From NCBI RefSeq assembly GCF_001293525.1, contig NZ_BBYR01000007.1, positions 186,001 to 250,000 of the forward strand: DNA of 64,000 bases, written 5' to 3'. The position numbers and the translations under genes were made by a program. Position 1 is the stretch's first letter; the number at the start of each line of letters is the position of its first letter. The notes beneath the pieces were generated by a model. It saw nothing but the letters and a program-made list of their open reading frames with translations, was not told the DNA's origin and did not search any database. Shown piece after piece: positions 20,286-32,458 of the stretch. This stretch comes from Pseudideonella sakaiensis (GTDB lineage Bacteria; Pseudomonadota; Gammaproteobacteria; Burkholderiales; Burkholderiaceae_C).

Positions 20286-20456
20286 CGGCTGGGCGCGCCG
20301 GCCCGGGCCCGTCGCTCCCGGCCCCGGCGCGCCACGCGCTGGCCGGCCGGCCGGCTCGATGCCGCCGGGGCCTCTGCAGCCCGCGGCACGGTGCCGGCCG
20401 GGGGCTGGCACACTGGGCGGCCCGGCATCCGCCGACGTGCCCTGTTCCCGCCTGCC

Positions 20457-21077
20457 ATGACGGACTCCGACGACTTCCACCGCTACCAGCCGGCCGAGGG
20501 CCACGGCCTGCCGCACGACCCGTTCAACGCGATCGTCGGCCCGCGTCCGATCGGCTGGATCTCCAGCCGCGCCGCCGACGGCACGCTGAACCTCGCGCCC
20601 TACAGCTTCTTCAACGCCTTCAACTACGTGCCGCCGATCGTCGGCTTCGCCAGCACCAGCCGCAAGGACACGCTGGCCAATGCCGAGGCGACCGGCGAGT
20701 TCGCGTGGAACCTGGTGACGCGCCCGCTGGCCGAGGCGATGAACGCCAGCAGCGCCATCGTGCCGCCCGAGGTGGACGAGTTCACGCTGGCCGGCGTGAC
20801 GCCGGCTGCCTCGCTGCGCATCGCCGCGCCCCGCGTCGCGCAGTCGCCGGTGTCCTTCGAGTGCCGCGTGACGCAGATCGTCCAGCTCAGCGCCGCCGAC
20901 GGCCGGCTGGTGCCGACCTGGCTGGTGCTCGGCGAGGTGGTGCAGGTGCACATCGCGCGGCGGCTGCTGCAGGACGGCATCTACCAGACGGCCGCCGCCG
21001 AGCCGGTGCTGCGCGCCGGCGGCCCGGCCGACTACTTCGCGCTCGGCGAGCGCTTCCGGATGCGCCGGCCGGGCTGA
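20457..21077 (+). CDS. Flavin reductase-like / FMN-binding split-barrel protein
   Basis: 206 residues of the flavin reductase-like domain family. The FMN-binding GPRPIGWISSRAADGTLNLAPYSFFNAF at the start and the FEWNLVTR-like EFAWNLVTRPLA segment are typical. Proteins of this type reduce FMN with NAD(P)H or act as small flavoproteins. ATG at 20457 is preferred over an in-frame start 66 bases upstream because the added residues are not family-like. It is followed 13 bases later by the nitronate monooxygenase gene, another FMN enzyme, so the two may work together. Confidence 0.88.
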   Translation: MTDSDDFHRYQPAEGHGLPHDPFNAIVGPRPIGWISSRAADGTLNLAPYSFFNAFNYVPPIVGFASTSRKDTLANAEATGEFAWNLVTRPLAEAMNASSAIVPPEVDEFTLAGVTPAASLRIAAPRVAQSPVSFECRVTQIVQLSAADGRLVPTWLVLGEVVQVHIARRLLQDGIYQTAAAEPVLRAGGPADYFALGERFRMRRPG

Positions 21078-21090
21078 GGGTCGTCCCGCG

Positions 21091-22200
21091 ATGAACGCGC
21101 TCCACGCGCTGCCGAGCCGCCTGCCGATCGTGCAGGCCCCGATGGCCGGCGCCCAGGCGAGCCGGCTGGCGCTGGCCGTCTGCGCAGCCGGGGGCCTCGG
21201 CTCGCTGCCCTGCGCCACGCTGTCGCCCGAGGCCCTGGCGGCCGAGCTGTCCGCGCTGCGGGCGCAGGCCGCCGGCCCCTGGAACCTGAACTTCTTCTGC
21301 CACCGCCCGCCGCCGGCCGACGCGGCGCGCGACGCGCGCTGGCAGGCCCGGCTGGCGCCCTGGCACGCACGCTGGGGCAGCACGCCGGGCGCCGGCGGCG
21401 CGGGCCGCGCGCCCTTCAGCCATGCGCTGGCGGACCGCGTCGAGGCCGGTGGCGGCCCCGGCGCGATGCCCAGCGTGGTCAGCTTCCACTTCGGCCTGCC
21501 GGCGCCCGACCTGCTGGCGCGGGTGCGCGGCTGGGGCGCGGCGGTCTGGTCCACCGCGACCACGGTCGAGGAGGCGCGCTGGCTGGCGGACCAGGGCGTC
21601 GACGCGGTGATCGCCCAGGGCCTGGAGGCCGGCGGGCACCGTGGCCACTTCCTCGCGCCGGGCCGCGGCCAGTGGCTCGAGGAGGTCGGCGCGGACCCCT
21701 GCGACCCGCAGGTGCTCGCCGCGCAGGCCGGCAGCCTGGCGCTGCTGCCGCAGGTGGTCGCGGCGGTCGACGTGCCGGTGATCGCGGCCGGCGGCTTCGC
21801 GACGCCCGAGGGCGTGGCGGTGGCACGCCTGCTCGGCGCCTCGGCGGTGCAGGTCGGCACCGCCTACCTGCTGTGCCCCGAAGCCGACACCGCGCCGTTG
21901 CACCGCGCCGCGTTGCAGGCGGCCCGCGAGGCGCCCGGCGGCGCGGTCACCGCGCTGACCAACCTGTACACCGGGCGCCCCGCGCGCGGCCTGCTGACCG
22001 GTTTCATGCGCGAGGCCGGGCCGATCGACGCGGCGGCGCCGGCCTTCCCCGGCGCCACCGCCGCGCTGGCCCCGCTGCGCGCCGCGGCCGAGGCCGCCGG
22101 CTCGACGGATTTCACCCCGCTGTGGAGCGGCCAGAACCTGCAGGGCTGCAGCGGCCGGCCGGCCGGCGAACTGACGCGGCAGCTCGCCGCGGGCTGGTGA
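21091..22200 (+). CDS. Nitronate monooxygenase-like FMN protein
   Basis: 369 residues forming a TIM barrel of the nitronate monooxygenase/2-nitropropane dioxygenase family. It starts with LPIVQAPMAGAQASRLALAV, which is the conserved FMN pyrophosphate loop, and carries AQGLEAGGHRGHFL (the catalytic His-containing AGGHxG motif) and VIAAGGFATPEG (FMN phosphate site). Members oxidise nitronates such as propionate-3-nitronate to less toxic products. Other substrates are possible. It likely shares a transcript with the preceding flavin reductase gene. Confidence 0.92.
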   Translation: MNALHALPSRLPIVQAPMAGAQASRLALAVCAAGGLGSLPCATLSPEALAAELSALRAQAAGPWNLNFFCHRPPPADAARDARWQARLAPWHARWGSTPGAGGAGRAPFSHALADRVEAGGGPGAMPSVVSFHFGLPAPDLLARVRGWGAAVWSTATTVEEARWLADQGVDAVIAQGLEAGGHRGHFLAPGRGQWLEEVGADPCDPQVLAAQAGSLALLPQVVAAVDVPVIAAGGFATPEGVAVARLLGASAVQVGTAYLLCPEADTAPLHRAALQAAREAPGGAVTALTNLYTGRPARGLLTGFMREAGPIDAAAPAFPGATAALAPLRAAAEAAGSTDFTPLWSGQNLQGCSGRPAGELTRQLAAGW

Positions 22201-22249
22201 ACCCCCCGGGCCGCGTGCGCGTGCCGCCGCCCGCATCCTTGCCGAAGCA

Positions 22250-22267
22250 GGCACGCGCGCGCGTGCC
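22250..22267. repeat. 18-bp perfect palindrome between two genes
   Basis: GGCACGCGC followed directly by its reverse complement GCGCGTGCC. It lies in the 79-base gap between the nitronate monooxygenase stop and the metallo-hydrolase start, just before the GGGAG ribosome-binding site. It may bind a regulator; there is no T run for a terminator. Confidence 0.5.
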
Positions 22268-22279
22268 GGGAGAACCCCG

Positions 22280-23419
22280 ATGAAGAGTTTCGGAGCCCGC
22301 GCGGCGGGCGCGCGGCGCGAACGGATGCAGGCCTCGCCGCGCTGGGCCGGCGAGGGCTTCCGCAACGTGCACCCGGTGCTGCCCGGCCTGCGCGACCCCA
22401 GCGTCGCACGGCCCAGCCTCGGCGACTTTCTCTGCGGCGGCGAGCGCCGCGTGCCGGCCGGGCCGCTGCCGGTGGTGGACCCGCGGCCGGGCTGGCAGCG
22501 CGCGCCGTCCGACGGCCTGCGCGCGACCTGGCTGGGCCACTCCGCGGTGCTGCTCGAGATCGATGGCGCCACCGTGCTGACCGATCCGGTCTGGGGCCCG
22601 CGCGCGTCGCCGCTGCGCCTGGCCGGGCCGAAGCGCTTCCAGCCGGCGCCGGTGGCGCTGCGCCAGCTGCCGCCGCTGGACGCGGTGCTGATCTCGCACG
22701 ACCACTACGACCACCTCGACCTGCCGACCGTGCGCGAGCTGGCGCGCCGTCCCGGGCTGCCCTTCGTCACCTCGCTCGGCGTCGGCGCGCACCTGGAGGC
22801 CTGGGGCATCCCGCCGGAGCGCATCGTCGAGCTGGACTGGTGGGAGTCGCACACGCTGCCGCGCAGCGGCCTGTGCATCACGGCCGCGCCGTCGCAGCAC
22901 TTCTCCGGCCGCAGCCTGAAGGACCGCAATGCAACGCTGTGGTCCTCGCTGGTGCTGCGCTCGCCGCGGCACGCGGTGTTCTTCAGCGGCGACACCGGCC
23001 TGACCACCGAGTACGCGACGATCCGCGAACGCCTCGGCCCCTTCGACCTGGTGATGCTGGAGGTTGGGGCCTTCCACCCGTCCTGGGGCGACATCCACCT
23101 CGGCCCGGAGAACGCGCTGAAGGCGCATGCGCTGCTCGGCGGCGGGGCCTTCCTGCCGGTGCACTGGGGCACCTTCAGCCTGGCCCTGCATGCCTGGGAC
23201 GAGCCGGCCGAGGTGCTGCTCGGCGCGGCGGGCTCGCTCGGTGCGCCGCTGCTGATGCCGCGCCTGGGCGAGCCGGTGGAGCCGCTGCGCGGGCTGGCGC
23301 TGCAGCCCTGGTGGCGCGGCGTCGACGGCCGCGCGGGGCCGGCCGTCGCGCCGCCCGTGGCGACGGCTGGCGACCTGGCCGCTGACCGCGAGGGCCGGCT
23401 ACCGTGGCCGCTGGACTGA
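22280..23419 (+). CDS. MBL-fold metallo-hydrolase, NAPE-PLD/UlaG-like
   Basis: 379 residues. A short N-terminal arm is followed by a metallo-beta-lactamase fold with the metal motif SHDHYDHLD near residue 138, a further His in SQHFSGR, Asp in FSGDTG and His in PVHWGTF. The TWLGHSAVLLEI start and the WWESH segment match the family of N-acylphosphatidylethanolamine phospholipase D-like hydrolases common in bacteria. It probably cleaves a phosphodiester or lactone; the substrate cannot be told. A GGGAGAA ribosome-binding site precedes ATG 22280. Confidence 0.88.
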   Translation: MKSFGARAAGARRERMQASPRWAGEGFRNVHPVLPGLRDPSVARPSLGDFLCGGERRVPAGPLPVVDPRPGWQRAPSDGLRATWLGHSAVLLEIDGATVLTDPVWGPRASPLRLAGPKRFQPAPVALRQLPPLDAVLISHDHYDHLDLPTVRELARRPGLPFVTSLGVGAHLEAWGIPPERIVELDWWESHTLPRSGLCITAAPSQHFSGRSLKDRNATLWSSLVLRSPRHAVFFSGDTGLTTEYATIRERLGPFDLVMLEVGAFHPSWGDIHLGPENALKAHALLGGGAFLPVHWGTFSLALHAWDEPAEVLLGAAGSLGAPLLMPRLGEPVEPLRGLALQPWWRGVDGRAGPAVAPPVATAGDLAADREGRLPWPLD

Positions 23420-23629
23420 ACGAGCGCCGGGCCGGGCCGCGCGCGGGCGCGGGCCGCTGCGGCGGCCGTTTACATCGCTCGCCTACACTGCGCGGCCCGA
23501 CGGGTGCCGCGGCCCGCCGGGCCCGCCGCGGTACCGACCGACCATGATCCTGCCGCCCGCTGCCGACTTTCCCGTGACGCCGTGTTCCGCCCAGCGGCGG
23601 GCGCGCGCGCGCGCCGCCTGGCCGCCCGC

Positions 23630-26184
<2,555 letters not shown>

Positions 26185-26197
<13 letters not shown>

Positions 26198-27150
26198 TCC
26201 GCTGCGCCGGGGCCGGCAGCGCAGGGCTCGGCGCTGCGCGGCGCGCGCGCGAGGGTCTGCCGCGGCAGCTCGCCGAAGGCCGCGCGGTAGTGCGCGGCGA
26301 AGCCGCCCAGGTGCGTGAAGCCGTGGCGGGCCGCGATCTCGGCCACGCTCGCCCCGTCGCCTGCCTGCAGCAGTGCCTGCCGCACGGCCTGCAGGCGCAG
26401 CGTGCGCAGGTGCTGCATCGGCGAGCAGCCGTGCAGGCGCTTGAAGTTCAGCTGCAGGGTGCGCACCGACACGCCCGCGGCACCGGCCAGGGCCTCGACG
26501 TCCAGCGCCGCGCTGCCGAGGTGGGCCTGCATGTGGGCGGTGGCGCGCTTCACCAGCCCGGGCAGCACGCTCGGCCGCGCCCGTCCGGCCAGCCGCTCCC
26601 CGTAGCCGTGGTCGGTGCCGTGCAGCAGCGCCGCCAGCAGGGCCTGGCGCAGCGCCTGGCCGACCCGTTCCCGGCCGGGCTGTCCGCCGTCCGGCGCGGC
26701 GCCGTCGATCCAGCTGGTGCACAGGCCGCAGACCAGCGCGGATAGGTCGCGCCCGAGCGGCTCGTCGCGGAACGCGATCCGCTCGACGACCGGCGCGTCG
26801 AGTGCGTCGGCGAGGAAGCGGCGCAGCACCGACGGGGCCAGTGTCAGGCTCACGAGGCGGGTCGCGGCATCCAGCGTGCCGCCGCGCAGCGCGGCGCCGT
26901 CGACCAGCCGGGCCTCGCCGCAGGCCAGCACCGTCGGTGCGCCGCCGCCGTCGCGCTGCAGCGCGAGCCGGCCCGCCAGCACGCCGACCAGCAGCCAGTC
27001 CTCGGCCGGCTCGTCGACCGTGAAAGGGCCGCCCAGCGGGCTCGCGACGGTGCACAGCGCCAGGTCGTGCAGCGTCGTCCGCGCGAGCTCGAGGGGCCGG
27101 GTCGCGTCCGCGCTCACCCGGTGGCCGAAGGGCAGCGGCACCGGCCGCAT
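26185..27150 (-). CDS. AraC-family transcriptional regulator
   Basis: 321 residues from ATG 27150 (an ATG at 27258 would add 36 Pro/Thr-rich residues, judged less likely). The N-terminal half is a ligand-binding-like domain without clear identity; the last 100 residues are the AraC double helix-turn-helix: VEALAGAAGVSVRTLQLNF (first HTH) and VAEIAARHGFTHLGGFAAHY (second HTH, with the characteristic GFTHLGGFAAHYRAAFGELP). It converges on the histidine kinase gene with an overlap and is divergent from a second AraC gene of similar design. Effector unknown. Confidence 0.87.
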
Positions 27151-27469
27151 CGCGGTGCACAGGCCCCTGGCCGGGCTCGACGCCGAAGGCGGGCTCGGCG
27201 CGGGCGTCGTCGTCTGCCCGCCCGGGATCCCTTCGCCAACCGTCACTGCCAAACGCATCCTCCCCCGCGACGGCGCAGCACCGCGCCAGGGGCCGAGCTT
27301 AGCGGCGCGCCCACCCGCCGCGCGGCCTTCCCCTCGTTGCGCATGGCCTTGCCGCGCTGCGGTGCGGCCGGGCTGCGGCAGGCCGTGCGGTGCGCGGACC
27401 GGGACGGGCCGGGGTGGAATGCGACAATCCCGCATCGTCGTGTCGAGAGGCCGTGCCCGGGCTGCGTTC

Positions 27470-28474
27470 GTGAGTGTGTCGCTGAACCCGGGCGAGGTGC
27501 CGGAGCTGTTCGATATCGAGACCCGGTCGGTCGACGAGTCGCGCGAGTACGTGCGCAGCTTCGTCGGCCACAGCCGCGTCAACCCCGTGCGCGAGCGCCT
27601 CGCGCTGCGCTATGCCGTGACCTCGCTCGGCGGCCTGCACGCGGTGAAGGCCTGCAGCCCGGACGGGGCCGAGTTCGTCCATGAAGACAGCGGCTTCGCC
27701 GGCCTGTCGGTGACGCTGCCGATCCAGGGCTCGCTGTTGATCGAGGCCGGCGGCCAGGTCGTCGAGGCGGGGCCGGCCGACGGGGCGGTGGTGGACGTCG
27801 GCGGGCGGCGCCGCTCGGTCTACGGCGGCGGGCTGGAGATGGCCTACATCGTCTTCGAGGCCGCGCTGCTGCGCGAGGCGCTGGCCGCGCGCCTCGGGCG
27901 CGAGGTGACCCGCTTCGCCTTCGCGCCGCGCTTCGACCGGGGCCTGCCGAACGCGCGGTTGCTCACCCAGCTGGCGCTGGCGATGGTGGACGGCGTGCGC
28001 GGCGAGGCCCCGCTGCTGTGCGCACCGATCGCGACCCACCACCTGCGCCAGGCGATGATCGATGCGCTGGTCGACGGCCTGCCCCACGACCACGCGCCGT
28101 TGATCCGATTCGCCGGCACGCCTGGGCTGCTGGCGCGGCCGCTGCGGCGGGCCGTCGAGTTCATGCAGGCCCATGCCGGGACGGTGCTGGGCCTGAAGGA
28201 CCTGGCCGCCGCGGCCTCGACCAGCCCGCGCAGCCTGCAGCTGGCGTTCCAGCAGGCCTACGGCATGACGCCGATGGGCTACCTGCGCGAGCTGCGCCTG
28301 CAACGGGTGCGCGAGGACCTGCTGGACCCGCTGCAGACCGGCTCGGTGGGCAGCGTCGCACGCCGCTGGGGCTTCGTGCACCTCGGCAACTTCGCGGGGC
28401 GCTATGCCCGCCGCTTCGGTGAGCGGCCCGGCGAGACGCGGCGCCGGGGCGGCCGAACGCCGCCCGGCCGCTAG
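27470..28474 (+). CDS. AraC-family transcriptional regulator
   Basis: 334 residues from GTG 27470; ATG 27419 would add 17. A GACAAT -10-like box at 27422-27427 lies inside that extension, which argues for the downstream start, though the ribosome-binding site is weak for both. The N-terminal domain resembles the AraC-binding-like domain of PchR/RipA-type proteins (SVTLPIQGSLLIEAGG), and the C-terminal double HTH is clear (LKDLAAAASTSPRSLQLAF, then VARRWGFVHLGNFAGRY). It is divergent from the other AraC gene and convergent with an acyltransferase gene. No catabolic gene lies between the two regulators, so targets are not evident. Confidence 0.85.
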   Translation: MSVSLNPGEVPELFDIETRSVDESREYVRSFVGHSRVNPVRERLALRYAVTSLGGLHAVKACSPDGAEFVHEDSGFAGLSVTLPIQGSLLIEAGGQVVEAGPADGAVVDVGGRRRSVYGGGLEMAYIVFEAALLREALAARLGREVTRFAFAPRFDRGLPNARLLTQLALAMVDGVRGEAPLLCAPIATHHLRQAMIDALVDGLPHDHAPLIRFAGTPGLLARPLRRAVEFMQAHAGTVLGLKDLAAAASTSPRSLQLAFQQAYGMTPMGYLRELRLQRVREDLLDPLQTGSVGSVARRWGFVHLGNFAGRYARRFGERPGETRRRGGRTPPGR

Positions 28475-28480
28475 GCCGCC

Positions 28481-29626
28481 TCAGCCCGGCCGGGCCGCGG
28501 GCCCCGGCCGCGGCGCCGCCGCGTCGAGTCGGCGCCGCAGCCGCAGGCCCGGGCGCTCCACCGCGAGGTAGAGCAGGGCACCGGCCGCCAGCGCGGCCGC
28601 GCCGTAGGCCGCGAAGGCGAGCAGGCCGCGCCCGGCGAGGTCCGCACCGGCATGCGCCTGCACCAGGTGGTACACCGGCTTGTGGACCAGGTAGAGGCTG
28701 TAGGAGATCGCGGCGAGTGCGCCGGCCAGCGGGAGCGGGCGGCGGCCGATCAGGCTGTCGCGGCCGGCGCCGGCGAAGACCAGCAGCGCCAGCGACAGCG
28801 ACAGCAGCGGCCAGCCCACGGTGTTGGCCCAGAGGCCGGTGCGCGCGGCGAACACCTCCAAGCACAGCAGCAGCCCGATCAGCCCGGCCGCCAGCGCCGC
28901 GTCCGCATGCCGCCGCGCCCGCGCCCAGGCCGCCGGGCGCAGCGTGCGCGCCGCGGCCAGCAGCACGCCGCAGAGCAGGCCGTCGAGCCGGGCCCAGGTC
29001 GGGTAGTACAGGTCCTCGACGAACCAGTTGCGGCGCGCGAGCGCCGGGTCTTCCGCCATGCCGTGCTGCCAGGCCAGCGCGCGCAGCGCCAGGCCGCCGA
29101 GCACTGCCAGCGCGACCACCACCGCACAGGCGGCGCCGGAGCGCCGGCGCATCAGCCCGATCGCCAGCAGCGGGAACAGCAGGTAGAAGTGCTCCTCGAC
29201 GCACAGCGACCAGGCATGCGAGAAGGCCGCGTGCCGCGCGTAGTCGATCGACAGGTTGAGCGTGAAGCTCAGGAACTTCCACGCCGGCTCCATGCCGGGC
29301 GCCTCGCGGAAGCCGGGCCAGGCGAGGTAGGCGGCGAGCACCGCGAGGTAGGCCGGCAGGATGCGGAAGGCGCGGCGGCGGTAGAAGTCGGCCAGGTCGA
29401 GCCGTCGCCCCGCGGCCAGCGGTGCCAGCACCTGGCCGCCGATCAGGTAGCCGCTGAGCACGAAGAACAGGTCGACCCCCATCCAGCCATGGCGCGAGAG
29501 CCAGGTCCAGTCCGGCCCCAACCCGCCCACCACGAAGCTGTGGAACAGCATGGTCCACACCACGGCGATGGCGCGCAGCAGGTCCAGGCCGGGCAGGCGG
29601 GCATCGGCGGCGGGCGCAACGGGCAT
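28481..29626 (-). CDS. Acyltransferase family 3 membrane protein
   Basis: 381 residues with about ten hydrophobic segments. The start RLPGLDLLRAIAVVWTMLFHS carries the R-x10-H catalytic arrangement of acyltransferase-3 (OafA/OatA) proteins, followed by GWMGVDLFFVLSGYLIGG and the RRRAFRILPAY motif; SLCVEEHFYLLFP is the third conserved block. There is no C-terminal SGNH domain. Such enzymes O-acetylate or acylate surface glycans, peptidoglycan or small molecules. Starts at 29638 and 29665 are also in frame. No glycan genes lie nearby. Confidence 0.9.
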   Translation of the reverse strand: MPVAPAADARLPGLDLLRAIAVVWTMLFHSFVVGGLGPDWTWLSRHGWMGVDLFFVLSGYLIGGQVLAPLAAGRRLDLADFYRRRAFRILPAYLAVLAAYLAWPGFREAPGMEPAWKFLSFTLNLSIDYARHAAFSHAWSLCVEEHFYLLFPLLAIGLMRRRSGAACAVVVALAVLGGLALRALAWQHGMAEDPALARRNWFVEDLYYPTWARLDGLLCGVLLAAARTLRPAAWARARRHADAALAAGLIGLLLCLEVFAARTGLWANTVGWPLLSLSLALLVFAGAGRDSLIGRRPLPLAGALAAISYSLYLVHKPVYHLVQAHAGADLAGRGLLAFAAYGAAALAAGALLYLAVERPGLRLRRRLDAAAPRPGPAARPG

Positions 29627-29693
29627 GGCCGCGATCATCGCAGCCGGCGGCCCGGCGCCGCACACGGAAACGGCCGCCCGGCGCGGACGCGCG

Positions 29694-30569
29694 TCAGCCG
29701 GCGCGGCGGAAGGTCAGGTTCAGCCGGTGCTCGCCGGCCCAGGGGTGGTGGCCGGCCGCCAGCGGGCGCACGCCGTGGAAACAGCGCCGGGCCGGGCCGC
29801 CGAACACCAGCAGGTCGCCGTGCTGCAGCACCAGCTCCTGCGTCGGCGCGTCGCGCCGCAGGCCGCCGAGCCGGAAGCGCGCCGGCAGGCCGAGCGAGGC
29901 CGAGACGATCGGCCAGGCCGCGTCGCGCTCGTCGCGGTCCTGGTGCAGGCCCAGGCCGACGCCCGGGCGGTACAGGTTGACCAGCACCGCATCGGGCGCG
30001 AAGCCGGGGAAGCCGGCGCGCGCCGCGGCGGCGCGCGCGATCGCGTCGAGCAGCGCCGGCAGCGGCGGCCAGGGCCGGCCGCTCAGCGGGTCCTGCGACG
30101 CGTAGCGGTAGCCGCGGGCATCGCTCAGCCAGCCGAGCGCGCCGGCATTGGACGTGGCCACGGCCATGCGGCCGCCGCCCGGGGTGCGCAGGTGGCGCAG
30201 CGGCGCCTGCCACAGCAGCGGCCGCAGCACCGCCGCCAGCGCGCCGGCCAGCGGCGTGAGCAGGCCGGGCAGCAGCACGGCGCCGGGCGCGACCGGCGTG
30301 CACGCCGCCTGGTCCACCAGCGCGGTGGCGGCCGCGGCGCGTGCGGGCTCGTCGGCCGCGCGGGCCTCGGCCGCCCAGGCCGCCGGCAGCGGGGGCCGGG
30401 CCGCGTGCGCGACGGCAGCCCCGGGCGCGCCGGCAGCGTCGGTCGGCGCGTCGGCGAAGGCCCAGGCGGGGTCGTCGCCGAACAGCAGGCCGGGACGTGC
30501 CGCCGGCACGCACGCCGCGTCGCCGAACAGGTCGGCGTGGGGCGGATCGGTCGGTGGACGGCGGGACAT
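29694..30569 (-). CDS. alkB: AlkB-like 2-oxoglutarate/Fe(II) DNA-repair dioxygenase
   Basis: 291 residues. The C-terminal ~190 form the AlkB core: NLYRPGVGLGLHQDRDE holds the HxD iron ligands, FHGVRPL the second histidine, and the chain ends RLNLTFRRAG with the 2-oxoglutarate-binding arginines. It should remove methyl groups from N1-methyladenine and N3-methylcytosine in DNA or RNA. The first ~95 residues are an Ala/Pro-rich extension absent from E. coli AlkB (216 residues), although its first part (PHADLFGD) is commonly seen in betaproteobacterial members. It lies 50 bases downstream of ahpF on the same strand. No ada gene is adjacent. Confidence 0.88.
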   Translation of the reverse strand: MSRRPPTDPPHADLFGDAACVPAARPGLLFGDDPAWAFADAPTDAAGAPGAAVAHAARPPLPAAWAAEARAADEPARAAAATALVDQAACTPVAPGAVLLPGLLTPLAGALAAVLRPLLWQAPLRHLRTPGGGRMAVATSNAGALGWLSDARGYRYASQDPLSGRPWPPLPALLDAIARAAAARAGFPGFAPDAVLVNLYRPGVGLGLHQDRDERDAAWPIVSASLGLPARFRLGGLRRDAPTQELVLQHGDLLVFGGPARRCFHGVRPLAAGHHPWAGEHRLNLTFRRAG

Positions 30570-30619
30570 CGGGCGAGGCCGCGGCATGGGCCACCGCCCG
30601 GGCGTGTGGCCGGGCGGCC

Positions 30620-32203
30620 TCAGGCCGCCGGCACGCTGCTGCGCATCAGGTGGTCGAAGGCGCCGAGCGCGGCCTTGGCCCCGTCGCCCGCGGCGATGAT
30701 GATCTGCTTGTAGGGCACGGTCGTCACGTCGCCGGCGGCGAACACGCCGGGCACCGAGGTCGCGCCCTTTGCGTCGACGATGATCTCGCCGTGGCGGCTC
30801 AGCTCCAGCGTGCCCTTCAGCCACTCGGTGTTCGGCACCAGGCCGATCTGCACGAACACGCCGGCCAGCGGCACCTGGCGGATCGCGCCGCTCGCGCGGT
30901 CCTTGTAGGTCAGGCCGGTCACCTTCTGGCCGTCGCCGTCGATCGACGTGGTCTGGCCGTTCAGCACGATCTCGACGTTGGGCAGGCTCTTCAGCTTGTC
31001 GACCAGCACCTTGTCGGCCCGCAGCGCGTCGCCGAACTCGATCAGCGTGACGTGCTCGACCAGGCCGGCCAGGTCGATGCCCGCCTCGACGCCGGAATTG
31101 CCGCCGCCGATCACCGCCACGCGCTTGCCCTTGAACAGCGGGCCGTCGCAGTGCGGGCAGTAGGCCACGCCCTTGTTGCGGTACTGCTGCTCGCCGGGCA
31201 CGTCGACCTCGCGCCAGCGCGCGCCGGTCGACAGGATCACGCTGCGGCCCTTCAGCGAGCCGCCGTTGGCCAACTGCAGCTCGACCAGGCCGCCCGGCGT
31301 CGCGGCCGGCACCAGGCGCTCGGCACGCTGCAGGTGGATCAGCTCCACGCCATAGGCCTGGGCATGCTTCTCCAGCGCGGCCGCGAACTTCGGGCCGTCG
31401 GTCTCGAGCACCGAGATGTAGTTCTCGATCGCCAGCGTGTCCATGGTCTGGCCGCCGAAGCGCTCGGCCACGATCGCGGTGCGGATGCCCTTGCGCGCGG
31501 CATAGACCGCGGCCGCCGCGCCGGCGGGGCCGCCGCCGACGATGAGCACGTCGTAGGGCGCCCGCGCGCTGAGCTGGGCCGCGTCGCGCGCGGCGCTGCC
31601 GGTGTCCAGCTTCTTGACGATCTCCTCGACCGTCATGCGGCCCTGGCCGAACTCCTCGCCGTTCAGGAACACGATCGGCACGGCCAGGATCTGGCGCCGC
31701 TCGACCTCCTCGCGGAACAGGCCACCGTCGACCGCCACGTGGCGCACGCGCGGGTTCAGCACCGCCATCAGGTTCAGCGCCTGCACCACGTCCGGGCAGT
31801 TGTGGCAGGTCAGGCTCATGAAGGTCTCGAAGACGAACTCGCGCCCGTCCTCGGCACCCAGCGCCTGGATCTGCTCGATCACCGCCTGCTCGACCTTGGG
31901 CGGGTGGCCGCCGACCTGCAGCAGCGCCAGCACCAGCGAGGTGAACTCATGACCCATCGGCAGCGCCGCGAACTCGACGCGCGCGACCGGGTCCTCGGGG
32001 CGCTGGATCGCGAACGACGGGCGGCGGGCCGCCTGGCCGTCGGTGCGCAGCGTGATCTTGTCGGACAGCCCGGCGATCTGTTCCAGCAGCGCGCGCATGT
32101 CGCGGCCGTTCTCGGAATCGTCGAGTGTGGCGACCAGCTCGAACGGGATGCGCACGCGTTCGAGGTAGGCCTGCAGCTGGGTGGCGAGGTTGGCGTCGAG
32201 CAT
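30620..32203 (-). CDS. ahpF: Alkyl hydroperoxide reductase subunit F
   Basis: 527 residues, the standard AhpF length. The N-terminal twin thioredoxin-fold domain has the redox pair C133/C136 (CHNC); the FAD domain opens with [14 protein letters not shown] near residue 219; the second redox pair is C349/C352 (CPHC) in the NADH domain, and [15 protein letters not shown] closes the FAD site. It passes electrons from NADH to AhpC. The gene lies downstream of ahpC on the same strand, but separated by an unusual 278-base spacer rich in stem-loops. Confidence 0.98.
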   Translation of the reverse strand: MLDANLATQLQAYLERVRIPFELVATLDDSENGRDMRALLEQIAGLSDKITLRTDGQAARRPSFAIQRPEDPVARVEFAALPMGHEFTSLVLALLQVGGHPPKVEQAVIEQIQALGAEDGREFVFETFMSLTCHNCPDVVQALNLMAVLNPRVRHVAVDGGLFREEVERRQILAVPIVFLNGEEFGQGRMTVEEIVKKLDTGSAARDAAQLSARAPYDVLIVGGGPAGAAAAVYAARKGIRTAIVAERFGGQTMDTLAIENYISVLETDGPKFAAALEKHAQAYGVELIHLQRAERLVPAATPGGLVELQLANGGSLKGRSVILSTGARWREVDVPGEQQYRNKGVAYCPHCDGPLFKGKRVAVIGGGNSGVEAGIDLAGLVEHVTLIEFGDALRADKVLVDKLKSLPNVEIVLNGQTTSIDGDGQKVTGLTYKDRASGAIRQVPLAGVFVQIGLVPNTEWLKGTLELSRHGEIIVDAKGATSVPGVFAAGDVTTVPYKQIIIAAGDGAKAALGAFDHLMRSSVPAA

Positions 32204-32280
32204 GGGGAGCCTCCGTCGGTGGATTCATCGGCGCCGCGCGGCAGGGCCGGCGGCGAGGGGCGACGCGGATCGGGGCCCCT

Positions 32281-32311
32281 CCGGGCGGCGGCGCGAGGGC
32301 GCGCCGCCCGG
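32281..32311 (-). repeat. 10-bp stem-loop in the ahpC-ahpF spacer (most downstream)
   Basis: CCGGGCGGCG (32281-32290) and its exact reverse complement (32302-32311) flank an 11-base loop. On the ahp transcript this is the last of a series of hairpins and lies about 80 bases before the ahpF start codon. Confidence 0.55.
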
Positions 32312-32333
32312 GAGCGGGCGGGTTGGTGTGTCA

Positions 32334-32377
32334 CCCTCACCCGGTCGGCCGCGGTGGTGCAGCCGACCGGGTGAGGG
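32334..32377 (-). repeat. 16-bp perfect stem-loop in the ahpC-ahpF spacer
   Basis: The arms 32334-32349 and 32362-32377 (CCCTCACCCGGTCGGC and its reverse complement) are exact, with a 12-base loop. This is the most stable structure in the spacer. There is no U tract after it on the ahp transcript, so it is more likely an RNA-processing or stability element, a REP-like repeat or a factor-dependent pause site than a classical terminator. Confidence 0.75.
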
Positions 32378-32392
32378 CCCCTGCCGCGCGAG

Positions 32393-32458
32393 CCCCGTCC
32401 GGGGCGCGCCGCCGGAGGCCCCTTCGGGCCGGTCCGACGGCGGCACCCGGGGGGTGCC
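32393..32458 (-). repeat. Three consecutive stem-loops just after ahpC
   Basis: Reading the ahp transcript: 32458-32442 forms a 7-bp stem (GGCACCC with its complement, 3-base loop); 32441-32408 forms a long two-part hairpin, 9 pairs outside (one G-U) and 5 pairs inside capped by a GAAG tetraloop; 32404-32393 forms CCCC/GGGG around four bases. The first begins 23 bases after the ahpC stop. They could protect the ahpC message 3' end and lower ahpF expression. Confidence 0.6.

Noticed and set aside
32281-32377. Intrinsic terminator after ahpC
   Set aside because: The hairpins are strong but no run of T follows on the transcribed strand, so I list them as repeats or structures instead.
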